Origin: Vulcanisaeta sp. JCM 16161
Lineage (GTDB): Archaea; Thermoproteota; Thermoprotei; Thermoproteales; Thermocladiaceae
Direction of reading: 5' to 3'
Assembly: GCF_001316285.1 (NCBI RefSeq)
Contig: NZ_BBDO01000007.1
Span: 92,815-156,814, forward strand
DNA: 64,000 nucleotides
Below, piece by piece: positions 52,323-62,846 of this stretch; position 1 is the first letter of the stretch, and each line of letters opens with the position of its first letter. The notes under the pieces are model-generated. The model was not told the origin of the DNA and did no database searches. It saw nothing but the letters and a program-made list of their open reading frames with translations. The position numbers and the translations under genes were made by a program.

Positions 52323-52396
52323 TGTATGTGTTCTATCTAATATTCGTTGTATCATTATATGCATTTGTATTTCCGTGGGCAATGCCAAAGGTTTAA
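52322..52396 (+). CDS. 24-residue membrane peptide coupled to lctP
   Basis: ATG 52322 lies inside the lctP stop (TAATG) and the frame ends at TAA 52396. The peptide reads MYVFYLIFVVSLYAFVFPWA then MPKV: one membrane helix with a conserved-looking FPWA-x-P end. The TAATG link equals the glcE-glcF link in the same island. Small hydrophobic proteins next to transporters often serve as accessory subunits; whether this one does is inference. Confidence 0.55.
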   Translation: MYVFYLIFVVSLYAFVFPWAMPKV

Positions 52397-52469
52397 CTAA
52401 GATAAAAATTCGTTATTTTAAAATCATTCTATTTTTCACGAGATTAATATTTTACACCAAAGTGATTAC

Positions 52470-52480
52470 AGTTATAAATA
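52470..52480 (+). promoter_or_regulatory. TATA-like box of the homoserine kinase gene
   Basis: AGTTATAAATA is centred about 25 bases before ATG 52500; leaderless spacing. Confidence 0.55.
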
Positions 52481-52499
52481 GGCTCAATACTTATTACCG

Positions 52500-53368
52500 A
52501 TGCCAATATGCATTAGGAGCCCAGCTTCTATAGCTAATTTAGGTCCTGGATTCGATGTATTATCGTTAGCCATCCAGGAGCCCTATGATGATGTTTATGT
52601 TGAGCTAAGTCGAGGGGATGACCGTGTGGACTTTATGGGTGATTATTCTCATTATTTACCTAACGATTATAGAGCTACCACGCTTTACCCAGTAATTGAG
52701 GAGTTTAGGAGGATTGCTGGCATTGACTTTGGTGTTCACATTGTGGTTAAGAAGGGTATTAAACCGGCGAGTGGTTTAGGTAGTAGTGGTGCTGATGCGG
52801 CGGCCCTTGCCTATGCCCTTAATAAGTTACTTAATGCTGGCCTTGATTATAAGTCGTTAATTAGGGTTGCGGCGCTTGGTGAAATCGCGGCAGCAGGTAC
52901 TCCGCACATGGATAATGTGGCCGCATCCCTATTGGGTGGCTTGGTCATTATTAACCAGTGACTGGGGATTTTGTTCGGGTTGACGTACCTAGTAATTACT
53001 GGTTATCAATAGTCATAGCTGGTAATAAACCTAGTACCAAGGAGATGCGTAAGTTATTGCCCAGTGCCGTGGACATGACAAGCCTTAAGAACAACTCCGC
53101 CTATGCATCAATGCTCGTCTACTCACTGATTACTGGTGATAGGAACGTGTTGGGTAAGGCGTTAATGGGCGATGCGGTGGTTGAGCCTGTGAGGGCTAAG
53201 CTTTATCCACATTATGATGCGGTTAAGGAGGCGTTATTAAAGGCTGGCGCCATCGGCGTTGCCCTGGCCGGGGCCGGTCCATCATTATTCGGAATATTTG
53301 ACTTTGAACCATCTAGGGAAGACATTAATAACTTATTGAGGAACCATGGCTTGAGGACTATACCTTAA
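52500..53368 (+). CDS. thrB: homoserine kinase (GHMP family; one frameshift)
   Basis: Phosphorylates homoserine with ATP in threonine synthesis. It shows RSPASIANLGPGFDVLSLAI (N-terminal GHMP block), PASGLGSSGADAAALAYALN (ATP loop), AAAGTPHMDNVAASLLGGLV, WLSIVIAGNKPSTKEMRKLL and the C-terminal GAIGVALAGAGPSLFGIFDF. A break at about 52960 is bridged by one base. About 290 aa, normal length. The substrate is assigned by the set of motifs around PHMDNVAAS; related shikimate or mevalonate kinases differ there. Confidence 0.9.
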
Positions 53369-53455
53369 TTATTACGCGGCCGAGCAATGTCGGTGTTCAC
53401 GAAATACCCTGCGGGGACCTTAATGCTTAATACACGCTATGTGCCTTAGGTTGGC

Positions 53456-54580
53456 ATGAACGTTATAGTAATTGGTGGAGGAGTTATAGGGACCGTATTA
53501 ACGCACTTATTCTCAGTAAGGGGTATTAACGTTACGTTAATTAACTCGGGGCTTCAAAGACCAAGATTCCCACTCATTCACTCAAAGCTTCTTAGATTTC
53601 CTGAGGACATTACGTTAGCGAGGATTAGTGAGGATGTGTATAATGGGTTATCAAGGGAATTGGGAGTTAATGTCTTAAGGCCCATGAGGTCGATAACCAT
53701 AATACCAGAGACGTGTTATAGCGATGTATCACGCATAATGGGTATGTGGCGTGACTCCGGCGCTGAATTACATGTGGTTGATGATATTGGTGAGTATGGC
53801 CTTAGGAGGGTTAGTGACCAGGAGATATACATTCTAAGTATTAATGGTGATAATCTCGTTAATTACCCATTATTGATTAATAAAATTCATAAGATCAACG
53901 ATATAAATTACGTTAGAGGTACCGCCACTGTTAAACTTAGTAGTGACGGCGTTAAGGTTTTAGTAAATGGTGAGGAATTGCGCGGGGATTACATAATCCT
54001 CGCCGCGGGGGCTTGGAACTCCATAGTAATTAAGGGTGCTGGTCTAAGGGCACCGTTATTACCGTATAAGTGCCAGGCGGCGGCATTCATGGCCAGGAAA
54101 GCCGGTGGTATTGTTTATGATTATGTACTCAACATTTACATGAGACCCCTCGGTTCAATAATTGATAATGCATTAAGTGGTCTGGGCCTTTCAATAATTG
54201 TTGGTGGAGATGGTAATTCGAAGATTACAGAGCCAGGTAAGGATGCTGGTGTCGATCGCGAATTCCTCAATGAACTTAAGGGTAAGGTTAGGGCTAGGGT
54301 TGGTAAGGCGCTGCTTATCGGGTCAGGGTTTGGTTATTGCGAAGTTACGCCTGACATGAGGCCCGTGATTGGCACTATTGGGCCAAGTAACTTACTATTA
54401 ATTGGTGGGTTTAATGGCTATGGGGCCGAGGTGGGGCCTGCATTGGCCTTGGCTGTGGTTAATTACGTGCTTAGTGGTTCATGGCCTGACTACGCAAGGC
54501 CATACCTAATAGACAGGTTTGGTAGTAATTGGCCGAATACCTGGGACGTCAGTGTTGAGGCGCATGAATTATGCGTCTAA
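53456..54580 (+). CDS. FAD-dependent oxidoreductase of the D-amino acid oxidase family, intact
   Basis: 374 aa. N-terminal dinucleotide motif NVIVIGGGVIGTVLTHLFSV, substrate-side block VKVLVNGEELRGDYIILAAG, and the C-terminal FAD motif LLLIGGFNGYGAEVGPALAL preceded by CEVTPDMRPVIGTIG. This is the DAO/glycine oxidase/sarcosine oxidase layout. The amine substrate (D-amino acid, glycine, sarcosine or proline) is not identifiable by eye. It stands alone between thrB and hel308. Confidence 0.8.
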   Translation: MNVIVIGGGVIGTVLTHLFSVRGINVTLINSGLQRPRFPLIHSKLLRFPEDITLARISEDVYNGLSRELGVNVLRPMRSITIIPETCYSDVSRIMGMWRDSGAELHVVDDIGEYGLRRVSDQEIYILSINGDNLVNYPLLINKIHKINDINYVRGTATVKLSSDGVKVLVNGEELRGDYIILAAGAWNSIVIKGAGLRAPLLPYKCQAAAFMARKAGGIVYDYVLNIYMRPLGSIIDNALSGLGLSIIVGGDGNSKITEPGKDAGVDREFLNELKGKVRARVGKALLIGSGFGYCEVTPDMRPVIGTIGPSNLLLIGGFNGYGAEVGPALALAVVNYVLSGSWPDYARPYLIDRFGSNWPNTWDVSVEAHELCV

Positions 54581-54607
54581 TGCGGCCTAAACTCTTTATT
54601 AATTCTG

Positions 54608-56924
54608 TTGAGAATTAATGACTGGCTGATTACGTTGCGCATCGCCGACCTGCCACTTCCAGACATACTGAAGGACTTCGTAATTAGGGAGAGGGGTATT
54701 CAGGAGCTTTATCCGCCGCAGGAGGAGGCTGTGCGTAAGGGGTTATTTGACGGTAGGAACATGGTCATGTGTACGAGCACTGCGACAGGGAAGACGCTGA
54801 TGGCGGAGCTGGTTATGATAAATGCCGTGCTCACTAGGGGTGTTAAGGCCATACTCGCCGTCCCACTGAGGGCCCTGGCCTATGAGAAGGCTAGGGACTT
54901 GAGGATTTACGAGAGACTCGGCGTTAGGATTGCCGTAACAACCGGTGAATATGATAGGGAGGATGCTTGGCTCATGAATTACGACATAGTGGTTACAACG
55001 TACGAGAAACTCGACAGCCTACTGAGGCATAAGGTTGAGTGGCTTAAACAGGTCGGTGTTTTAGTCATTGATGAGATTCACTATATTGATGATGATAAGA
55101 GGGGGCCAACTATAGAATCAATAATCGCAAAGGTAAAGGCACTTAACCTCAACACGCAATTACTGGCCCTATCAGCGACAATAGGCAATGCGAGGAGATC
55201 GCAAATTACCTCAATGCCGAGTTAGTAGTCTCCGATTGGAGGCCTGTCAAGCTTAGGGAGGGCGTCTATTACGATGGCGTTATTTACTACGCAGATGGAT
55301 CCAGGGCATTGATTAAGGACCTAGGAAATCCTGTGCTCTCACTCGTGATGGATACGATAATTAATGGTGGCCAGGCCCTCGTATTCACAAACTCCAGGTC
55401 AAACACGGTCAAGCTAGCCCAGCAAATTTCTCATTACATATGTAATTACGGGATAAAGCTTATAGAGCCAGGTGCATTAACGAAGGTCTCAAGCTCGATC
55501 ATTGAGGCGTCACAGTCCAAATTACTTGGTGAGGAGTTGGCTAGGATTGTTAAGTGCGGTGTTGCGTTTCATCATGCGGGTCTCGACATGGATACAAGGT
55601 CAATAGTTGAGAATTCCTTTAGGGATAGGCTGATTAAGGTTGTTGTTGCAACGACGACGCTGGCTGCCGGCGTTAATTTACCGGCGAGGAGGGTTATTAT
55701 CCATGAGTATAGGAGGTATGAGCCGGGCATTGGGATGGAGGAACTCCCCGTGATGGAGTATAAGCAGATGGCTGGTAGGGCGGGCAGGCCTGGGCTTGAT
55801 CCGTATGGCGAGGCCGTGCTTATCGCCAGGGGTGAGGACGAAGTTGATTACCTAATTAGGAATTACATAAATGCCAGGGTAGAGGATGTCAAGTCTAAGT
55901 TCCTGACCGATAAGAACCTGACCACGCACATGCTATCAGCAATAGCCAGTGGCTATGCCTCGAACATTGATGACGTGATGAGGTTCGTATCATCAACCCT
56001 AGGGTACATTCAAGGTGGTTTCCACAGGAATGAGTTTCTCAGGGACCTATTAAGGAGGAAGATTGACGATGTGGTTAATTTCCTGGTCGAGTCGGGATTC
56101 CTCGAGAGGAGGGATAGCTATGTGACTGCGACGTCCTTAGGTTTATTATTAAATAATCTTTACCTGGATCCATACACGGCGAATACCTACATTCACGGTC
56201 TCAGGGCTAGGGATGAGACGAATGACTTAGGCTACACCCACTTAATTATTCAATCGCCTGAGGTGCCGAGGCTTAGGGTTAGGAGGAATGAGTTTGATGA
56301 TTACCTGGAGCTAGTACTTGATAATTGGGATTACTTATTAATTAAACCGCCGATCACGAGGGATGAAATTGAGAATGGGGAGTTTGAGGATGAGGAGATT
56401 GAGGATTACCTCTCCACTGTGAAGACCGCGGTAATGCTCCTTGACTGGGCTAACGAGGTTTCCGAGGATGAGCTATATAAGAACTATGACGTGGGACCCG
56501 GCGATTTAAGAGTATATAGCGACTTAATGGATTGGCTAGCTAGTGCTGTCGCTAGGCTCGCCGGCGCATTGGTATGAGGGGGCATGAGGAGAGATTGAAT
56601 ATACTCAGGTGGAGGCTGACCTATGGGGTTAAGGATGAATTAATAGAGTTGGTGGTGAATCTCGAGGGTGTTGGCAGGGCTAGGGCTAGGGCATTATACA
56701 ACGCTGGATTTAGGAGTGTCGAAGACATTGCCAATGCAGATCCGAGGGCTATAGGCATGATTAGGGGCTTTGGTGATAAGCTTGCGCGTTCAATAATTGA
56801 GCAAGCCAGGAAATTAATTGAGGAGGGTAAGGTGATTAAACCGTCAATGAATAACGCAGGTAGGGAGGAGGGCAGTAGGCAGGGGTATACCAGGAGGAGG
56901 GGTTCGCTTCTTGATTACCTTTGA
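54608..56924 (+). CDS. hel308: ATP-dependent DNA helicase Hel308 (two frameshifts)
   Basis: Ski2-like 3'-5' helicase acting at stalled forks. Q-motif region IQELYPPQEEAVRKGLFDG, Walker A CTSTATGKTLMAELVMI, Ib VVTTYEKLDSLLRH, DEIH box VLVIDEIHYIDD, LALSATIGN, domain 2 CGVAFHHAGLDMDTR, VVVATTTLAAGVNLPARRVI and QMAGRAGRPGLDPYGEAVLI. The winged helix and ratchet follow. The C-terminal helix-hairpin-helix (VNLEGVGRARARALYNAGFR, SVEDIANADPRAI) sits in another frame after a break at about 56575. A first break is near 55190. About 770 aa. Start TTG 54608 gives MRINDWLITLRIADL. Confidence 0.93.
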
Positions 56925-56940
56925 TATCGAAAAATGAAAT

Positions 56941-56952
56941 ACTTATATATTA
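56941..56952 (+). promoter_or_regulatory. TATA-like box of the sugar nucleotidyltransferase gene
   Basis: ACTTATATATTA lies about 28 bases before ATG 56975. Confidence 0.55.
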
Positions 56953-56974
56953 TCACCACAGACCTAGCCTGTTA

Positions 56975-57756
56975 ATGATTAGCAAGGCAGTCATTACAGC
57001 GGCTGGGCTTGGCACGAGGATGAGGAACATGACTCTCATAATGCCAAAGGCGTTACTGCCATTAATTCGTAGGAATGAAATGCCCATGCTTGTTCCAATA
57101 ATTGACCTAATAATGACGCGCCTCCAGGAGGTTGGTGTCTCCAAGTTCCTAATTATTGTTGGTAGGAATGGAAAGCCACTAATTGATTACTTAATGGATA
57201 AATTATTCACTGATTCGCTTAAGGTTCAAATATCATTCACATTCCAGGAGAAACCCCTCGGCTTTGGTGATGCCGTGCTTAGAGCCGAGGACTTCGTGAA
57301 CTCCGACCCATTCTTCGTCCATGCAGATGACGGCATTTTAACGAGTGGATACCTAGAGGGTGTTAGGCTGTATAATGAGTTGAGACCTGATGCTGTATTG
57401 TTCCTTAGAAGGGTTAGTAATCCAAGTAGGTATGGTATCGCGGTCGTTAAGGACGAAGGGACTTATGGCGCTATGGCCTGGTTAAGGTGTTGAATGTTGA
57501 GGAGAAGCCGAGTAATCCCAAGTCTAATATTGCCATATCCGCTGTCTACATATTTAATAGAAGGATATTTGATGGACTTAGGTCTGTCAGGGTGGGCGGG
57601 GAGCTTGAATTGACGTACGGCATTGAGAACGTGATTAATAGCGGTGGTGAGGTCTATGGATTATTACTTAGTGATGATTCCTGGCTTAGTGTTGGCGACC
57701 CTGAGAGCTACTTCAACACAATTACTAGAACATTCAACTTACGTGAAGGAGACTAA
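56975..57756 (+). CDS. sugar-1-phosphate nucleotidyltransferase (GalU-like; one frameshift)
   Basis: Makes an NDP-sugar from NTP and sugar-1-phosphate. N-terminal SKAVITAAGLGTRMRNMTLI with MPKALLPLIRRNEMPMLVPI, then FQEKPLGFGDAVLRAEDFVN, HADDGILTSGYLEG (metal site), and NPSRYGIAVVKDEG. After a break near 57480 it continues LNVEEKPSNPKSNIAISAVY and LLLSDDSWLSVGDPESYFNT. The pattern is closest to UTP-glucose-1-phosphate uridylyltransferases, with about 260 aa. The glycosyltransferase next door may use its product. Confidence 0.85.
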
Positions 57757-57798
57757 TATTTAATAATAGCCCTGGTTTACTCATTTACGACTTAGCCT

Positions 57799-58802
57799 AT
57801 GCTTGTAAACATTATTGTAAGTAGGAACAGGGTTTCTGGGGAGATAAGGACCGGGATTAGGTTAAGGCTTGAGAATCCACCACCTGGCGTTAATTATAGG
57901 GTCATTAATGAACCCGTTGGTTTATCACCATCATCTAATGACTTCTACATAACCAGGGACACAACAACTAAGTGGTTTCTTAAGGCATTAATAGAACCAG
58001 CATACTCACTTAAGCTGAGGGGATTAACCCACGCCTTTTTCCTGAACCTATTCATACCACGAACACCCTGGGTACAGGAGATTGACCAACCAATATTTAA
58101 CCTATTCGAGAAGTACATAGGTAAGTCAAGGAAGAGTTCGTTATATAGACTCGCCATAAAAACCTTTAGGTACTTATTCAATAGGGATAACGTGGCAGTG
58201 ATAACATGGACCAATGGAGTAAGGAGGGCCTTGAGGAGGAGGGGTTTAGGGATGTTAGGGTTGTGCCACCGCCAATGGTGACGAGTTTTAGGAAAATCGA
58301 TGATAAGATAACGGTTGGATTCGTCGGTGTTGAGTATCGTAGGAAGGGTGGTGACATTGCGGAGGACGTTATGTCAAAGCTACCAAGGCGCATTAGGAAG
58401 GTTTATGTTGGTAAAAGCCCAAGGAGGATTGAGGGGATTGAGTATTATAAACCAATGAGGAGGGATGAACTACTCAGGTTAATGGCTGAGTTTGACGTGC
58501 TCCTCTTCCCAACTAGGGGTGAGGCCTATGGGTTCACGGCACTCGAGGCGATGAGTATGGGGATACCTGTTGTCGCGTCTAATGTGGATTCGGTGCCTGA
58601 GGTCGTGGGTGATGGCGGGATACTATGTGAGGTTAATGATGTTAAGTGCTTCCTGGATAGTGTTAAGGAGTTGATTAACTCCCCCGAGTATGCCATGGAG
58701 CTTGGCGCTAGGGCCAAGGCGATCATTGCCCAGAGGCATTCGCCCAGTATTGTTGGTAAGGAATTATTAGCAATATATAATGAGTTAGGTGGGGATGAAT
58801 GA
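57799..58802 (+). CDS. GT4-type glycosyltransferase (one frameshift)
   Basis: GT-B fold enzyme of about 334 aa. N-terminal half: LVNIIVSRNRVSGEIRTGIR and VITWTNG before a break at about 58225. C-terminal half: DKITVGFVGVEYRRKGGDIA, RRDELLRLMAEFDVLLFPTR and the nucleotide-sugar block GEAYGFTALEAMSMGIPVVA (E-x7-E motif). It probably adds a hexose to a glycan or lipid. Follows the nucleotidyltransferase on the same strand; its last 8 bases overlap the M20 peptidase gene. Confidence 0.85.
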
Positions 58803-59985
58803 AACCGTTAAGCAAGTAATTGATGTATTGATGGAACTAATTAGGTTAAGGACGGTAGCACCGCCTGGCGAGAATTACCTGGAAATCGTCACCTACCTGG
58901 ATAATTTATTAACTAATTATGGGTTGAGTACGAGGATTGTCGAGGTACCCCGATCCATCGTTAAGGAGAACTACCCTGAATATGCTGATCATCCAAGGTA
59001 CATATTACTGGCCGAGCTATGTAATGCCAGGGACAAAAGAATACACTTCAATGCTCACTATGATGTGGTTCCTGGAGGAAATGATTGGTTGGTTACGGAA
59101 CCGTTTAAGCCAGTACTCATCAACGGCAGGATCTACGGCAGAGGCGCATCCGACGATAAGGGTGGTGCGGCAGCCTCGTATCATTGGCGAAAAGGCTTAG
59201 TGAACTAGGAGATTTCCATGGGTGCGTTGAGTTCTCCTTCACACCCGATGAGGAACTTGGTGGTATGACTGGCGTTGCTACCTAATTGGCCAGGTTCGTA
59301 AACCCGATTATGCCATTGTCGCCGAACCAACGGGCCTTGATACAGTGTGGGTTGGCAGTATGGGGATACTACAACTGGATATCGTCGTTAGGGGCCTACC
59401 AAGTCACGCCTCACAACCGTGGTATGGAGTTAATGCCTTTGAGGATGGCGTTAGGATAGCCCATGCATTAATTAACGACTTAAAACCTAGGATTGAGGAT
59501 AGGCAATTCCTGGGTGAGAGGGCGGCAATCACATTGGGAGGGTTTGTTGGGGGTGGTTATTCTCGTAATATTGTACCTAATTACTTTCAATTCTCAATAG
59601 ATAGAAGGATACTGCCAAACGAGGATCTCGAGACCGTACACAATGAATTAATTAATTACATAAATACGTTAAGGGATGGTGTTAAATCAGCAATAGATAT
59701 TTACATAGTAAATAGGGTGGAACCCGCCCTAAATAATAAATCAGACCTATTAGGTAAGTTAATGAATTCAATAGACCATGTATTGCACGTGAATCCCAGG
59801 GTAGGCATATCGAGGTTCCCGTTGATACTCGATACTTTCAAAGGGCCGGTGTGGATGCATTAACGTACGGGCCAGGCAATATCACCAGCGCCCATGGACC
59901 TGATGAGTACGTGGAGATTGATGACATTATTAAGTCTGTGGATGTATACTTACGATTAGTTAGGGAGATTTATGGTAATGCCTAG
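58795..59985 (+). CDS. M20-family metallopeptidase / deacylase (ArgE/DapE-like; three frameshifts)
   Basis: Zinc hydrolase cleaving an acyl or peptidyl amide. Metal site 1 HFNAHYDVVPGGNDW, metal site 2 GRGASDDKGGAAAS, catalytic glutamates FTPDEELGGMTGVA (second frame), AIVAEPTGLDTVWVGSMGIL, lid domain GLPSHASQPWYGVNAFEDG, and end ALTYGPGNITSAHGPDEYVE with the last metal histidine, in a third frame ending at 59985. Breaks occur near 59185, 59280 and 59850. About 397 aa. Which substrate (acetylornithine, succinyl-DAP or a dipeptide) is undetermined. Confidence 0.87.
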
Positions 59986-60048
59986 GTATCTCGCATGAAT
60001 TACGGTAGGTAAATATTTTTATATTGCATTGCTCACGTTGGTTTGGGT

Positions 60049-60601
60049 ATGGCTAGGATTGATTGGAGTATTGATGCTGAGGACGTCATTAGGAGGGTTA
60101 GGGAGATTTATGGGGCAAACATTACTGAGGATCAGGTGGTTAAGGCCCTTGGCTATGAGTATAGGATTAGTTGGAAGAAGGCTGTTGAGGTTGCCCGGTT
60201 CATTAGGGGCTTCACGATTAAGCAGGCCGAGGAATACCTGAACAATGTCATTAAGATGAAGGCCCCAATACCAATAAGGAGATTCACCAAGAAGCAGGCA
60301 CACCACACAACGCCCTGGGAGGGTTGGCCGGTGGCTAAGTGGCCTGTTAAGGTTGCCAAGGCTACCTAGAGGTTCTTAAGAACCTCGAGAATAACGCGAG
60401 CTATAGGGGCCTCAATGTCGATAACGTGGTCATCATCCACGCAGCGGTGCATAAGGGTCGTAAGATCAGGAACTACATGCCCAGGGCCTTTGGTAGGTCA
60501 ACACCCTGGTTCCAGGACACAGTAACAATAGAGTTGCTGGCGCCGAGATACCTGAGGAGAACGTGCCGAAGAAACTTAAGTTAAGGCCAAAGCCCTACTG
60601 A
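60049..60601 (+). CDS. rpl22: large ribosomal subunit protein uL22 (two frameshifts)
   Basis: rRNA-binding protein at the exit tunnel. YRISWKKAVEVARFIRGFTI, EEYLNNVIKMKAPIPIRRFT and GWPVAKWPVKVAKA lie in the first frame. After a missing C at about 60365 it continues LEVLKNLENNASYRGLNVDN, VVIIHAAVHKGRKIRNYMPR and AFGRSTPWFQDTVTIEL. A second break near 60540 restores GAEIPEENVPKKLKLRPKPY and the stop at 60601. About 184 aa, with an N-terminal extension (MARIDWSIDAED) typical of crenarchaea. It overlaps the convergent PIN gene by 7 bases. Confidence 0.92.
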
Positions 60602-60969
60602 CGCCTTCTCAGGAAGACCACTGAGTACCTAATCCCCAACCTCCTAAGGAACTTTATTAGCATTGAGTCGTCGGTAATAACTAGTGGGTTCTCATCCTTT
60701 AATTTCATTGCCAGGACTATTAATGAAACGTCAGCATCACTCAATAGCCTTGGTATGTGGTAATTCCTCCGTGCATTGGCAACCTCATCTTCGCTAACCT
60801 CATAAACGCTTATGTTCAGTATTTCAGGAACAACAATGGCCCTCTCATCCCTCAACTCATTAATCACGTAATTCGTGGTTACCAGACTGCCCATGCTCAT
60901 TAATGGGCGTAAATCCCTCATGTGAAGTATTGCGGACGTATCAAGTATTACAACATCTCCGGGACTCAT
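60595..60969 (-). CDS. PIN-domain ribonuclease-like protein
   Basis: 124 aa, intact. PIN acidic residues: VVILDTSAILH (D), YVINELRDERA (E), SDADVSLIVLA (D) and LVITDDSMLI (D). There is no fused zinc ribbon, so it resembles the PIN half of archaeal Nob1 (rRNA maturation) or the UPF0129 group rather than VapC; no VapB-like partner is adjacent. Its ATG at 60969 overlaps the NAD kinase stop (ATGA), so it is the second gene of that transcript. Housekeeping RNA processing is more likely than a toxin role (context). Confidence 0.75.
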   Translation of the reverse strand: MSPGDVVILDTSAILHMRDLRPLMSMGSLVTTNYVINELRDERAIVVPEILNISVYEVSEDEVANARRNYHIPRLLSDADVSLIVLAMKLKDENPLVITDDSMLIKFLRRLGIRYSVVFLRRRQ

Positions 60970-61766
60970 GGTATGAATAACCTCCTAAACACCTATCGTA
61001 CATTCTGTACTGGCGTGTCCTGATAAACCTAACCTTCCTATCACCCGGGACTATGTGTATCTCAGCACCCCTCTGAGCGACAATACCATCGCAGAGTATG
61101 TGGGCCACCTCACTCGTTAATACCTTAATGGGTATTTCATATGGATGCACGACTGGGACCAAGGCCCTTGAGAAGGCGCAAGCGGCACTATTAACTTAAC
61201 GGCCAACCTACTATCGACAGCAGGGCCTCCTGCCGCCAGGCATAAGCCGTGGAACCCGTGGGCGTCGCTATTATGACACCATCCATCCTAGCCCTCATTA
61301 TCTCCTCACCGCCATCCTCGACAATCGTCACGTTTATTAAGTGCCCTGGATCAACCCCCTTAACCAAGACCTCATTTAATGCCGTGCACTCGAAGTCCTT
61401 AGCCACGGCCTTCAATGTGAGCCTCTCCTCGATCGTGTATTCACCCTTAACTATCCTATCAAGGACCTGGGGCAACTCCCTGGCGCTCACGTCACTTAGG
61501 TAATTAACCCTGCCAGTACCTATGTGGAGTATTGGCGTATTTATGGAATTGGTGACCTCATGAATAAACCTTAATACCGTACCATCACCACCGATCACCA
61601 TAGCCATATCAACATCCTGGGAACCATCCCACTTAGGTATGCCTAGGTTCTTGACCTCCACGTCCCTGGCGGCGACGACCTCAACCCCATTACTACTAAG
61701 CCTATTGATTATTAATTTTGCCAGTGCGTAATCCTCGTACTTACCAATGTACATCATTATTCTCAT
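60966..61766 (-). CDS. nadK: NAD kinase (three frameshifts)
   Basis: Phosphorylates NAD to NADP. MVIGGDGTVLRFIHEV is the GGDG ATP site; LTLKAVAKDFECTALNEVLV has the NE motif; IIATPTGSTAYA is the substrate loop. The next frame gives LAAGGPAVDSRLAVKLIVPL, and the next VPVVHPYEIPIKVLTSEVAH with LCDGIVAQRGAEIHIV and RKVRFIRTRQYRMYD, the normal C-terminus. Each break (near 61225, 61165 and 60998) is cured by one extra C or G in a short run. About 266 aa. The 60941-61162 frame alone would look like an unknown 73-aa protein; it is not. Confidence 0.92.
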
Positions 61767-61854
61767 TAATACTCAGGCTAATGCATAACCAAGTGAATTA
61801 ATAAGTAATTTCTCAGGAAATTACTCGATAGAAAACCTTTTATTGGCTCTAGCT

Positions 61855-62265
61855 ATGTCGACTTGTATGTCAACGAAGCCAACAGAGGCAGGTTCGGTGA
61901 AGGAGGGTAGTTATGTGATGATTGATGGGGAGCCATGCAAGGTAGTTGAGGTTGAGAAGAGTAAGACTGGTAAGCATGGCTCTGCCAAGGTAAGGATAGT
62001 GGGTATTGGGGTTTTCGATAACGTTAAGAGGACCCTGATAGTACCTGCTGATGCCCAGGTTGAGGTGCCGATCATTGAGAAGTTCGTTGCCCAAGTCGTG
62101 GCTAAGGTTGGTGATTCCTGGCAGTTAATGGACCTTAGGAACTACAGCACCTTTGAGGTTGCCCAGGACCAGATGGAGGAGGAGGTTAAGGGTAGGATTG
62201 AACCCGGTGTTGAGGTTGAGGTTTGGGATATTGCTGGGCGGAGGAAGATTATTAGGGTTAGGTAG
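61855..62265 (+). CDS. eif5a: translation factor aIF5A
   Basis: 136 aa, intact. Binds the ribosome and eases translation of difficult motifs after hypusination. [20 protein letters not shown], hypusine loop [20 protein letters not shown] (modified lysine in TGKHG), [20 protein letters not shown] and the S1-like C-terminal domain. ATG 61855 gives the family's usual length; an earlier in-frame ATG is not supported. Divergent from NAD kinase. Confidence 0.95.
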   Translation: MSTCMSTKPTEAGSVKEGSYVMIDGEPCKVVEVEKSKTGKHGSAKVRIVGIGVFDNVKRTLIVPADAQVEVPIIEKFVAQVVAKVGDSWQLMDLRNYSTFEVAQDQMEEEVKGRIEPGVEVEVWDIAGRRKIIRVR

Positions 62266-62271
62266 TTAAAA

Positions 62272-62835
62272 TTAACCCACGAAGATCCTATACTGATCAG
62301 TGCCCTGTAACTCCCTCAATATCCTGTCAATAATTAACTTCTCAGGGTCAATACCAACCCTACTCTTTATATCATCGAAGGATTGGAAGGGCTTCTTCCT
62401 CCTCTCCTCAAGTATTTGCCAAAGGGTCTTCTTGCCAATACCCTTAAGCAATTCTAGGCTATGCATTTTCAGGGTTATTGGGCCAGCCTTATTGAAGAAA
62501 TCCACGAACCTACTCTCCTGGGCCTTAACAATCTTGGCAATAACCTCAGGAAGTGCGTTCTTGGCCTCGTTGGTTAACTCGTCATAGTTAATCCTCCTGA
62601 CAATCTTATTCACCTTATCCCTAGTCCCACTACCTATGTAAACCCTCTCACCAACCTCAGCCGTGGCGTTGGGCTTAAGCGTTAACTCAAGTAGTGTGAA
62701 GTACTGCTCACCAATGGCCTGCACGTACGCCTCATTCCTCGGGAAGCCCTTCTTAATGAGGGATGGGTCTTTAATGAGCATTTGCTCCGGAGGTATTATG
62801 TCGAGTATGTATGCGTAGTCCTCCCTCTTAACCAT
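62272..62835 (-). CDS. DUF655 family HhH protein
   Basis: 187 aa, intact. EDYAYILDIIPPEQMLIKDP, VGERVYIGSGTRDKVNKIVR, then the helix-hairpin-helix LLKGIGKKTLWQILEERRKK and FQSFDDIKSRVGIDPEKLII. This is the archaeal DUF655 family, a probable nucleic acid-binding protein that normally sits between rpoF and the rRNA dimethylase ksgA. Here it follows rpoF after 11 bases; no ksgA follows, as the aIF5A gene converges on it. Confidence 0.88.
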   Translation of the reverse strand: MVKREDYAYILDIIPPEQMLIKDPSLIKKGFPRNEAYVQAIGEQYFTLLELTLKPNATAEVGERVYIGSGTRDKVNKIVRRINYDELTNEAKNALPEVIAKIVKAQESRFVDFFNKAGPITLKMHSLELLKGIGKKTLWQILEERRKKPFQSFDDIKSRVGIDPEKLIIDRILRELQGTDQYRIFVG

Positions 62836-62846
62836 TCAGAACACCC

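Noticed and set aside
56574..56924. Separate helix-hairpin-helix protein with an ATGA overlap after hel308
   Set aside because: It is the normal C-terminal domain of Hel308, and no complete Hel308 exists without it; an indel explains the split.
60595..60969. VapC toxin call for the PIN protein
   Set aside because: No VapB-like gene is adjacent; it is coupled to NAD kinase and sits among housekeeping genes.
60941..61162. Apparent unknown 73-residue gene between the PIN gene and NAD kinase
   Set aside because: Its residues (VHPYEIPIKVLTSEVAHILC) are the C-terminal domain of NAD kinase after a one-base deletion.
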